A stretch of DNA of 64,000 nt, taken from Mactra quadrangularis. Lineage: Eukaryota > Mollusca > Bivalvia > Venerida > Mactridae. A model generated the notes under the pieces. The model made no database searches and had not been told where the DNA came from. It saw nothing but the letters and a program-made list of their open reading frames with translations. The translations under genes and the position numbers were made by a program. Position 1 is the first letter of the stretch; each line of letters opens with the position of its first letter. The DNA lies in the NCBI GenBank assembly GCA_025267735.1, contig CM046301.1:58361872-58425871 (forward strand), written 5' to 3'. Positions 49,010 through 61,700 of the stretch are shown here, in pieces.

Positions 49010-49200
49010 ATAATATAACAAATAACACATGGCCTTACGGGCAGAATGCAAGTTTACGGACTGGTTGTTCAGACCTCGGACGCTACATAAATGTATATGG
49101 CCCGAAGCGCAGCTGAGGGTCATAAACCTTCCTCAGTCTGACCAACCAGTCCGTAAACTTGCATATTGCCCTCATGGCCATGTATTATTTGTTAAATATA
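49010..49200. repeat. Long palindrome, ~58-bp arms
   Basis: Arms at 49010-49067 and 49143-49200 (ACACATGGCC..GCAAGTTTACGGACTGGTTG and complement) with a ~75-bp loop. It lies 470 bp past the AIDA stop codon and would form a strong hairpin if transcribed. Confidence 0.85.
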
Positions 49201-49523
49201 CACAGATTTAACTAGCCGTCATGCCATTTTGTTTGTTGTTTTTTCAAACTGTACAAGTTTTGCAAATTTCTAGTTATATGTAGTGAAAGCAAAACAATTC
49301 TTAATGCAGTTCCCTATCCTACTTTTTCTGAACTAGTAACAAAAGAACCAGGGATCTTTTGCAGGGCCTCCTAACATCGAACAATCTTATCCTTATAAAG
49401 GTTTTTATGAACAATTAAAATGTCTTACATTTTCAGGATAAGTAAAATAATAAAGTGTTACAGTATTGTGACAAACAATTATATTTTCAATAATATCAAA
49501 GATTATTAGAGCTTTATGTTGCA

Positions 49524-49641
49524 ATTGTTGGGTTTTTGAACAATAAAACTATTAAAGGCACAAGATGATAACCAATTTAATCATTGTTGGGTTTTTGAAC
49601 AATAAAATATTAAAGGCACATGGCGATATCCAATTAAAGAT
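49524..49641. repeat. 59-bp tandem duplication past the AIDA stop
   Basis: Two copies beginning ATTGTTGGGTTTTTGAACAA at 49524 and 49583, about 85% alike. In the presumed AIDA 3'UTR. Confidence 0.8.
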
Positions 49642-49670
49642 TATAACCGATATCATATATAAATGGATCA

Positions 49671-49764
49671 TCAAGAATTTATAGACAATTTTAAATGAAG
49701 ATATAATGGTTTCACAGTAAACAATTGTAAATTCTTTCTCTTGTAATTAGCTGGTTTCTTGTAC
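49671..49764 (-). CDS. AIDA: AIDA last exon
   Basis: Thirty codons and TGA: YKKPANYKRKNLQLFTVKPLYLHLKLSINS, matching YKKPTDFKRKKLQLLTKKPLYLHLHQTLHKE. The acceptor is TTTCAG. The 3'UTR runs to lower coordinates; a 59-bp tandem duplication (49524-49641) and a long palindrome (49010-49200) would lie in it if the poly(A) site is farther left. The poly(A) site is not resolved: candidate AATAAA on the minus strand includes ~47987. Confidence 0.93.
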
Positions 49765-52700
49765 CTGAAAGTAAAGATTAAAGATAATCCATTACTTTTT
49801 TATACAAGACATCAAATATGATGGTCTACAATTCATAACCAGGGGGACGTCTTACTAAACATCATACTATTTTGAAAATCTTATCATACGATTTAGATGT
49901 TTGACTAACGTAAGATTTATCTTACGACCGTCTTACTAACGCCATCGTACTCTTTCAGTAAAATCGTATGTTTTCAAAAATCGGCGATGTTAAGCAAGAT
50001 ACCAGCAAAATCGTAAGACCCGTACGTCGAAATTGAGAGTAAGATGTTTAGTAAGACGCCCCCCGGTCAGTGGTGGAGTTGACTATTTACATGATTTTGA
50101 ATCTAGTGTCCAAAAAAGGGGTCATTGGCTCGAAACCAACTTGAGCTGGTTGTACACTTGCATGAAAGTTGGACAATAAATTCCATTTCTCTTCGTTAAT
50201 AAGGTATAGAGAGATGGTTTCAGTCTTGTGGAAGGGTAGGTGAGTAAAGGTTATAGACAAGAGTCCTGAAGTAGTTAAATTGGCCACTTTAAAATGACAA
50301 TAACTAGACTAAGTGTTTGCACAGCATCTCACATTAATATTATTATTTCACTTTCGCACAATATGTGGCAATCAAAACAGGTACTTTTTAAATTTTTTAA
50401 GGTGACACTGTATGTTGTTATCCAAAGGCAGATTTACAATGAAATTGAAATTAACAAAAAAAGCACAAACCAACATTATACTTTGGTTCTAAACTATAGA
50501 TCATTAAAAAATTGGTTGATGCTTGAAAAGAGATAAAACTTAGTGGACCAGCAGGTTACTGTATGAAAACATGATGTTAACAAAGCACTTACAGTTCCAG
50601 AATAGTAGAACCTTCTTTTATTTCATCTTTCTCCATAAAAGCCCAACATCTTGTACTCACACATCCTTTTTTAGGCTTATAATGTTTAAATTCAAAGAAA
50701 ATGGCATACCCTGAAAATAACACAATATAATTACTTCAAAAATTAAAATTCTTTAATGAATTTCTTATCACAAAAAAGTTGCTTAAAATTGCCTTTAAGT
50801 CCAGTTATGAGACTGATAATTCTAAAGGGCATACCCTTTCATATGAAGAAATATTAACTGCCATTATTTTAAATTTCTTTATTATGCATGTTTTAAGCAT
50901 TTTAAATGAACATCTGAAAACATTATTTCTAAAACTTATGTTATGATTGGCTTTTTGTATACCAATGTAGCAATCTAATTCTCCCCGGCAAATCTTTTTC
51001 TCTGGGTAACTTTCATGAGTACTTTTATGAGCTTAAAACGCACATTTTTAATAAGTTTTATGTGTAATTACCATTGAATGAGAATTTTAGAATCTGATAT
51101 TTAAAATTTTTATGTTATATAGGCCACAACAAGTTGATGATATGTTCTATGGATTTTTCCAGAAAAAAAATGGGGCGAGCGAGCGAAGAAAAAAATCTTA
51201 ATTCAGTTGCTTTATATAGCGGTTTGACCAAATTTTTATGAGCAAGCGAGGAAATAAAAATATTTTTTTTGTAAAAAACTGTCAAAATTAATGTGCAAGC
51301 GAATCCATAGAACATATGATCAATTTGTTGTGGCCATATTCATAAATACATGTACATATTATTTTTTATAGTACAGCGCAGCCAGATATATTGTATTTTA
51401 ATAGATGTTATTATGTTCTTCTTCTTTACTACGGACAAAGCAGAGGAGTTCCAACTACATAAATGTGTAAAATATTGCTAGTAAACCAACCTGGTGGAAG
51501 ACTATCAAGTGTTTTCTGTATATGAACATCAACATTGAACACAATGTAGGTATCCTCCTTAGATGTAGTGATAGGTGTATCTTGATGTGTAGTTAAATCA
51601 GCACCATGATTATCTAGTATACAAGAAAATTGGTTAAGTTATAAACTTATATACCGGTACAAATAAATTGGAGGCTTAGCGCAGAACGGTCATTATTTAA
51701 GCTAAAAAAAGAATGAGTTAAGACCGTTTTGAGCTAAGCCATCAAAATATGTCACTTATATTGCGCAAAAATTGTTGTAAATTTTTATTATTCTATTGTG
51801 CCTTAGTAGCCCTGTTCACTGGTTGTTCATGAAAAAAATAAACAAATATGTCTTAAATCTTGATCTAAAACAGGCCTTGTTGTCAATGATTTTAATTGCC
51901 CAGGAAAATTGTTCTTCCGCTTTGAGCCAACAAAAGCTAAAGATCTATCTGCCATCTTTGTATGGCACATAGGAATAACAAAGTTATTGTTACTATGTGA
52001 CCAAAGTCAATATCGACCTTGAGATCATGCCGAGACAAAAAGTAAATATGTGAGCTAATGCTCACTAGTGATACCCCCGCAAAAATCTAAAAATATGCGA
52101 CAAACAGGAAGTAGATGAGCAAGGAGCATGAAATCGCTTTACACCACATGGGACTATGGGATGAAGCAATATGCAAAGTATTAGGCTGCTGCATGTTATA
52201 GTTGCTGAGAAAACTGCGACGGAAATTTTGTAACGGACGGACGGACGCACGCACGGACAAGGGTAAAACAGTATACCCCCCTCTTCTTCAAAGCGGGGGT
52301 ATAAAAAGTCTCTCAAGTAGCTTGGTGCAGTCCCTTGATCACAAGAAGAAACCTTTAAAGGCTTTTGAACATGCTTCAAGCTTATATTGGAAGCAGATGG
52401 AGATTTTTGAAGAGTTCAGAACTTAGTTGCTGAAATGAAACTTTTGGGACTACACCAGAACTTTTTTGTCACCATGGCAGCTTTTAAATCTGGAAAGTCA
52501 GCAAACAACCATGGTAAATCAGTGTTACAGTAAAACCTCTGCTAACGGCACCTCTAACTAGCGGCAACCTCCGACAAGCGGCATATTAGAATTCCCCCCA
52601 TCAATTTTGCTTTATGATTTACCTCTAATGAACGACACCTCTGCAGAGCGGTAAACGGCCGTTGAGATAATTTCCCTTTGTTCAGCCTTTACCTTTGCCT

Positions 52701-55700
52701 TAATTCATGCTAAATATTATTCGCCATTAGACAGGTTTAAAAAACAAATTTGAGGGTACCAGAAACAATTTCCCTAGTGTATTGCTTTCTTCTGCGAAAA
52801 ACTACCCATCATGCTCGGAATTTTAAACGGTTATAATGATTTATCTTAAAACTTTGTAATCATATTAGAAACAAAAGCTGTTGTTGTAAAGAAATTTCGA
52901 AGAGGGCAATCCTGTAGAGGTTTTACTGCATTTTGACAAATAAGTTTATTTAATTAATGACTATACCTTTCACATAGACAGATATATATGGATCTATATA
53001 TTGTTTAGCATCTTTTAAACCAATCTTGAGTATTCTTATAGTTAATACAGGTTTTCCTATCAATGATACTGGCTCAGGTAATAAACTACCTCTCTCTGAA
53101 AATAGCACATCATTTATTGTTGTACAGTAAAAACTCTGAAAACCGGACCTGACTGGGACTGACCAAAAAGTCCGGTTTTCAGAGGATTCCGGTTTTGAGA
53201 GGTTTATATAGAATCACTAATTAAACATAGCTATAAGTTTGTTGGCACATTTTCCTACATTAATGGATGGCTCAGCTATATCTTAATTTATTTTTAATAA
53301 AGTTTGGTCAATTTTGGTTTGGTAAGTGTAAATTTACTGAGAAAAAAAGAAAATTAAAATATTATAACTTTCTTAAGTTTCATGTACATGTTATCAATGG
53401 ACTTTAAATGCATTCAAATAAATAATTGATAAATATGGATGCTATTCTCATTAAAATGAATGCATATTAGCACATAACAACAATAACAACATCATATAAA
53501 CTATTTTCCATAATCTTAATCAAAATAAAAAGATAGACATCATTATTTTCTAACAGCTAACAAACTTTATTAATTTTGAAAACAAACATGTAGCCTTTTT
53601 ATTTGTATGAAAACAATATTTGAAATTAAAATATTTCAACAAATTATGCCTGTATGACAATACATGTTTATACAAAACAAACATTACAAGAATCCTAAAC
53701 AATGACAGACAAGTGTTTTTCACACCTGTATGGATAAAATGCTTGGATATTTAATTAACAATTGACATCTGCCAGGGATTATGATTAACTAACTGTTACA
53801 ATACACAGAAAGTTGACACTTGGTGTCCGGTTCTCAGAGGATTTTTTATGCATATTTATCATTAGAAGCCATGGCAAAAGGTCCGGTATTCGGAATTCGG
53901 AGTTTCCGGTTTTCAGAGGATATTTTTCAATGCATTTAATAGGAAAAAATATGGGACTTTAAAAATCGTCCGGATTTCAGAGGATTCCGGTTTTCAGAGG
54001 GTCCGGTTTTCAGAGTTTTTATTGTATAAACTGACAATCATAGGTCATGGGTGAAAGTTCTAGCTTATCAAATTCAGAAATTTTTGTCTAAAAATTTCTA
54101 AATTTCAAGATTTTAGCAGTTTTTAAAAGGGTTAAAAAATATCTGTCTGAAATTCTTGGTAAGTTTTGAAAACTTTCATTGATGATCACAACGACAGTAG
54201 AAATAAAGCAACTACATGTACATGTATATGTAGCTATCATGTAGATACCATTATGTTCAATATCCACTGCTTCAGTAACCATATTTCAGAATAGGTATAT
54301 ACTAATTCATTTTAGCTTGATTGTGAAAAATCTTCAAATTAGATTAATCACTTTTGAGTCCCCTTCCTGGTCCCCCACTACTTAGCTAATAAGATAAAGT
54401 TCCTTGCTCAAGGCAACAACCGGGTAGGTTTTGGATGGGTTTCGAACCAGTGGGGGACTGGCTATCCAATGATTACCAGTCCAACACTGTAACCGCTTGG
54501 CTACATCCACTCAGAATAGGTTTTAACCCATTTTCAAACCTATCAATTGTCAATACCCTGAAACCCAGCAGAATAACTTCTTAGTATATAATGATAATCA
54601 ATTAATTCAATTATTGATTTGCAGGACAAATGTTCGAAAAGTTCAATTTTTTATCATGACTATACAAAATATCAAATACATGTATTTTATTTACAAGTCA
54701 TGTATATCAATACCTCTATTTTAAAAGTAGAAACTTTGACAGAAAAAAGGTAAAATCTCTAGTAACAGAAAGGAAATAACAATATTTATAAACCATCTAC
54801 ATAGTGATAGCCAAAAAGTATTGAACTGGCATTAAATTTATTTCACTTTGAAAGGATAGCAAGTTTGTTTATACTTAAAGGGTTGCCCGCAAGACTGTAG
54901 TAAGTGCAATGCATTAAAGAGCAAGTTACTACAATCTTGGGGACAACCCTCGACTTGTTCTTTAAAAGAAAAAGACCTTTAAAGCAAGAACTCAAATTTG
55001 TGGATTTTTCAGTGGTACAAACAAAGTTTGTTACACATTATTGCTGAAAAGCAAGAAATACGGACTAAATCCTATTGTTCTTCATACATATAATTTCATT
55101 GCGACAGTGAGCTAGTTTGTACTGCAGGGGAAAACCCAAACATTTGATTTCTGGATATAAATGTAGTGTATTACCAAGTTATTGGTATTAAACATTCACA
55201 CAATTTACCATGTCAGCCATTATAGATCTACATGAACTCACAAATACACATTGAGTCAGTTCAATACTTTTTGACTATACCAAAATTCAAATATGTAAGA
55301 AAAAAATATGTATAAAAAAATTAAAACCATAAAAATAAACCAGACCTCTCAATGGTTGTCTTTCTTCATCATTGTCTAGCTCTGGTAATCTACAGATAGA
55401 ATCAAATACACCAAAAATAATAGAAATAAAGGTGATAAGAGGATTTGTTCCTTTATACCATAGATTCACTAACAGAAGGCAAAGTATGAAGTGAGATTTT
55501 AGTCTTCTCAAGTTTTAATACATTCAAAGCATCCTAATAAGTTTAATATACATATATTTACACTACAGAATATGTAATAAGTTTCAACATTTAACACTAC
55601 AGAATTATATCATATGCAATAAATTTCAAAATAAAATCCAGAAAACTAATCACCAGTATAAGAAATCAGGTAAATTTTACAATAATTATATAATTTTAGG

Positions 55701-58700
55701 TACTAGCAACCTTTACAGTCACACACAGAAAATCATGATATTCCTTTAAGCCATAACCATATATACTCACTTGTCACTTCCGTGAATACTGTTTTGAAAT
55801 GGGATCTGACTTTTACTATGCATGGTAATGGTTGCCGATAGTGTTCATCCGAATATTAAAAACAATAATAACTGACTCTCATTATTAGTTTAACTTTAAA
55901 CATGTTCTTTGGTGTTTACAACAATAAAATGATACAATGCATTGATTTCCACCAGATATCCAGGTATTCTTAGCTTTGGGCATAGGATTTTTGATTGCCA
56001 GTTATTGTTTCAAAAAGAACTGAAAATGTGTAAGTGAATGGACAACACAAGTTTATTGAAAAAGATCACATGGCTAGTTAGATACGCTAACCTTCCAGCA
56101 AACAGAGAACATCAAACAATAAGAAATTTTACAAGTAAATATTATAGTTCTACAGTAAATAAACAAACAAACATACTGATACTGGTGGGTATGTAAAGAT
56201 GTTTTCCTATCTGTCAGCTGAGCTGCTACAACATCCACAGGAAAGTCTCTAGATCTTTGTTTTAATAAATTTTGTAACGCTAGTAAAAAAAGTAAATACA
56301 AAGGTGTAAGCAAAAATATTGGGAACAGCAACAGTAAATTACAAATACCTATCATACAGTCAAAGTGCAGAGGGAGTTTTTTTGTGTTCTTAAACTTTTG
56401 TTAAAAAAGGGACGCAAGAAACAAATAATCAAAACAAGAACATTTATACGGGGTATCCCTCTTAGAAAGAACAGTGGCAAAATAAATGCCACTACATGTA
56501 AGCCTTTCAAGCAGGTTCTGGGGCGCACTAACCTAATACTTGCCCGAAAAAAGTTCAAGAACAAACAATATCATATTGGATAAACATGTACTAGGGGACA
56601 CAGAAAAATCTGTAAGGGACATACCGGTTGATGTGATTACAGATCTAATGCTGGCAACAACAAAAAACCGAAATGATCTAAATTGAGACTACAGAAAATG
56701 ACAAACAGTCCAACATCAGCTTGACATTTTATCTCATACTGTAATAAACATTTTTCTCAAGTAATTGTGAGGAACATTCCAGCTGATGTGATTACAGATC
56801 TAACTCTGGCCTAAAACCAAAATGGTCTAAATTATGACTACATAAACATTATTTGTTTGTTCCATTTGACTCTGTTTTAATAAAGACATAGGAACATAGA
56901 TTTCTAAATATAGTTATGGTCACCAGAAATTAAGTTTGGAACTCCTGTTTCTTCAAGAGTCATTTGTTACTTAAAAATGCTATGAACAGTACTTACTATT
57001 CTCAATTTTTTGAAGGTCATCCAGTGATATACCCTCAGTAGATCCAGGGTGCTGGAAAAGATTTATTAAATATACAATATAACTCTTATATAGATAGATA
57101 ATATTTTATGTAAAGGATATTAACTGAGTGCGAGGGTTTTCTGAGTTAGAACAACCTGGCTGCAGACTTCTCGTGAAAATCCAAAAACGCGAACCATTAG
57201 AGGATTTTGAGAAGTCCAATGCCAGGTTGTTTTAAACACAGACAATCCGTAGCACGAGGTTTATATCCGACTTACACAATGATTCAAGTGATTAGTTACA
57301 CATGTGTACATTGATTGGGAATGGACAACAGTTTTGCAAAGGAATTTGATTTGGGTGCATCTTATTCTCTCAAGATGGTTAAGCGGATCTGAAACTATTA
57401 GAGATAACGAGCGTAATCCTTCGTACGGAGACACTAAGCATCATGGGTAAAACTGTTTATTTACCTGAAAACACGAGGCAATGTTTACATTGTAATAATT
57501 TCCTCGCTCAACTGTTCTGAACAAATGGAGTATGAATTTGTGTCTACTCAAATATGTACTTAAATTTAACCTTTCAACCGGTATTTATTTTACAATTTAA
57601 TAATGATTGTATCAAAAAACGAAAGTATCCAATGATTTTGTCTTCATGCGCTGCACTATATTCTGTTGTGTACCAAATCGCTGAATACTGTGAATGGTTG
57701 TGTGTCTTGGTATAGAGGTGATATTATCACCTACTATTTATAGAATGGTAAACCAGTTACTAAGCACATACTTCTATCAGAGTATATAAAAATATTATGC
57801 TGAAACAATAAAATGTATTACCTGTAATGATTTACATCTTAGTTCAAGGCAAATGGCTATTTTCCCAAGAATTTTCTGAAAGTTTAATATATTCTTATTA
57901 AGTTCAAGTTGAGCTGAATATTAAAATTGGAATAAAAACAACAAACATAAGTGACATAGGAAATTAAATTTGTATTTTTTTCTTTTTCAAGGCAATCAGT
58001 CAACCTTCTCATCATTCCTGGAAAAGCAAAATCTCTGGATAGCAGTAAATCAAGTTACTAGGCGCATACTTCTGTCATTAACTGACAACTGCCCCACGTT
58101 ATTAAGAATCAGTGGTAAGAGGAAGAAAGTCCATAGAAATTATTCATAATCAAATATTCCCCACCAATGAATCGAACCCATGACCCCTTGATCAGTTGAC
58201 TTATGTGCTACAGACTGACCTAACTGGGTGGGCTAATAAAGTTTTAATTCACAGATTATTAATATTATCACATTTAGACCAGGCAAGTCAGAGATAGCTG
58301 TTTGGAAAATGCTTTAAATGTCTCACTTTACTTATTAAAAGAATTCTTTCATAAAAAGCACCTTCATTTTAAGACCTTAGCTCAGAAAGAGCAAAGTAAT
58401 AAATCAGAGTATGTATCCACATAGCATGATAATGACTAAATGTTTATATACTAATCTATCTAAGCTTGATTGTGAAACAAATTATGACAACTTAGATTTT
58501 ATCACTTTCAAGTCAGCCACCTAGTCCCCCAGTAGCCCAGTACTGAGATAGTATGATTACATGTATATGTTCTGAGTGTATCAAATGTACTTGCAAACTT
58601 GATAAAGTTTCTTATTGAAGGAAATAACTGAGTAGATTTTGGATGGGTTTTGAACAAACGCCGAAACTGGCAATCCAATGATTTTAAGTAACACAGTGTA

Positions 58701-61700
58701 ACTGCTATGCCGTACCCACTCCGATGACTATAATTGACTTCCAAGTGAATTGGATCATTTCAAATAACAAAAAATAAAAATGCAGATGTTAGAATATATT
58801 ACATAGTAAGAATACAGACCTTTTGTTCATCAGTAAAAGATGAACTGTCAGAGGAAGAGAATTTCAACAACTGTTTTGTCAATCTGAAATGAGTAGTATT
58901 TAAAACTATATCTAACAATTTATGTTTAATGGTTCTACTCAATATGATCTTTAATCTATTATTCATCATCTTAGAGGTGCTCAGCTACACTAATAATATA
59001 CAGACACTTTACTCTTTATTTGCACTGCTAACATAAATTTGGTTGCAGACAACAATTCATACAAGTACACTGGGGTCCAAAAGTTTCTTTACACATGTTA
59101 AATGTTGATGTTTTAGAATATACAAGTGTAGTTTGGATATATTTCACATCTTGTTGTAAGTTTCACAAACAATACTACATTTTAATATGAACCTTCAATT
59201 ATGTTTATTCATATCTCCCTTTTGTAAAAAATGTAGTTTTTTGTTGAAAATGACTTTTATTATATCAGGGAACTCTTTAAAAATATTCAAGTTTTTAGAG
59301 AAAATGTGAGAAAAATAAATGTGTAAAGAATCTTTTGGACCCCAGTGTATAAATATAGTTTTCTTATTCAAAGCTAATTAAACTTTAAAAACTTCTTTAA
59401 AAAGTTAAGAAGAACAGTGATTGTTTAAATGACAACACATTGCAACATCATAATAACACACTGTATAAAAAACTGTTCTGCAAGTACTATATTGATTAGG
59501 GCATGACATAGTCATGACTTGCTTGCAACCACAATTTTTCCAGGGTGATATGTTGAACCCAGAAAAATCCCTGCCCTTCAGGAAAAATCTGATAGTAAAA
59601 ACCTGGTTAATACCTCCAACCTTTGAATATGTCCCAGCCAAGTACCCAGTACAGTAAACCTCTGAAAACCAGGGGGCTTTTTATCAATATTGTTGGTCGT
59701 AAGGCTGGTCAAATCTTATTTACAACTTTCCCAATGACTAATGCACAAATGTATGTCCGTTTTATCAACACAGCCTTTACATCTGTCTTATTTCGGACTG
59801 ACCTATTGATGTTGATAAAACAGATCCTCTGAAAACAATTTGGCAGCAGTCGCTCACCCATACATGAGAATTTGGACATTAAAAACTCACCTCTATTCCC
59901 CTAGCACTGAGTTCTTTGGGGTGTTTTAAGTTATTTGGGGTTCTTTAGGGTGTTTCGACGGACCGCCCTTGCACTTGCCCTGGGACGGGGTGACAAATGA
60001 CTAGTGCATGAATTGGATTTCAAGATTAGCAAGCTACATGTTGCAGACCTGCCAACTTTTGCAAATCCCAATGAGGGAGATTTATTCGCAACAAACATTT
60101 CACTATTCGCGACACATATTTCACTATTCGCGACACATACTTTACTATTCATGACACAAATTTTGTCATTACCTTTCCAACATACTTTTTAAGACATAAA
60201 GATTTTTCATATTTCAACTACTAAAAGCCACTTCTACTTATCATTTTACTTGTACTATGTACAATGTCTATACTTATTCATGTATTACAAACACAATGTA
60301 TGATTGTTGATAACTGTGACTTGATAAATTGAGAAGCTATTTTTTCTATCAATTTTATTGCTGGGTCAGTGTTTATTCCAGAAATTGATAAACAGGGAAA
60401 TTACCACCATACCTTTGAAAATCGAGAGGTAACATGAAATTGCATTTTTAATACATGTAGTCCACATAGCTGGAACTTGCCGCATACGGAAGGTTCAATA
60501 AACAGTACAATTTTAAAACATCTTTTTTTAAGTAATGTTATAATCTAAATCTGAATTTTTGTAGGTTCTACTTATATTGATCATACACCCTCAACAGGGA
60601 TGCCAGTGGCAAACATAAACATTTCAAACCAAGTAATCCCCGCACATGCCTAAATTTTACCGGTACATATGTTGCTGTCAGTAAGAAAATGTCCATCATT
60701 ACTGGAATTATTTTATCTGCGTATATGCGCGAAAATGTAACATTTGTTTAAATTTGTTGTTTCCTGAATCATTGCTTGCTATATTAAGAAGTAGGGGTGA
60801 CTATTGCGGCCAAAAACACTATCGCGATAGTACTGCGATAATAAAAGTACTATTGCAATTGTATTGCAATAGTCAAAAAACTATTGCGATACTATCACGA
60901 TAGTTTTTTATTATAAAAACAACGGTAAACAGTCTCAAGTCTTTTACTATAAACAATGTTCTTGGTCAAAGACAGAACTCAGACAGAACATTGCAGGAAA
61001 ATGTTTCAAAGATTTCGCCAGAATTTAGTTCACAGGAGTGGAGAAATCTACAAAATAATGACTTAATTTGAAAATAACTTTTCTGTATCAAATAACAACT
61101 TGTCAGTTATTTGGTTATTTGAAATGCTGATTAATCAACAAACTGTTTTATTCAACTAACTTTTTGGTTATTCTAACTCTTTGTCATCGATTACCATAAT
61201 TACATAATGATAATGATAAACACAGTATAGTTATGATAGCATCTTCAGTATTTTAATTGAATTTAAAAAACATGTAATTATGCTTCATTTTTAAAATTAC
61301 ACCGAAACAAATGTTGGCAAGTAAAAAAAATGTCTGGCATTTTGACATTTGTTTTATCAACGAACACAAGAAAACGGGATCGTAAGTTCAAATTTGTCGG
61401 TTCCTGGGGCACTGTTTGCTAAATTAAGAAAAACAAATGAAAAATAATAAGCTTATTATATTAATTATGAAGATTTAAGAATGTTTTACTTAATTTGCGA
61501 TAGCGTTGGTCGCGAAAATATATGACAATAAGTCATCATGATTGAAGGGATATTATTTTTACGAAATACAATACTAAATTATATATTATAAAATATTTTT
61601 GTTGTAAAATAATACAAAACACTATTTATAAAATTTAATTACACAAGACAGTGTTATTGACAATTATCGTCAGTAATTTTAACAAAGAAAAAATGACTTC

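Larger units (their letters stand above)
39191..49670. other. Convergent C1orf198 / AIDA intergenic region
   Basis: Between the C1orf198 poly(A) signal and the AIDA stop there is no gene I can support. The region holds TRIM copies, a SINE, four MITE-type elements, the 2.6-kb HINE array and a HINE family 1 copy. The stretches 42911-44244 and 47371-49009 are AT-rich and look unique; parts may be AIDA 3'UTR. Confidence 0.6.
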
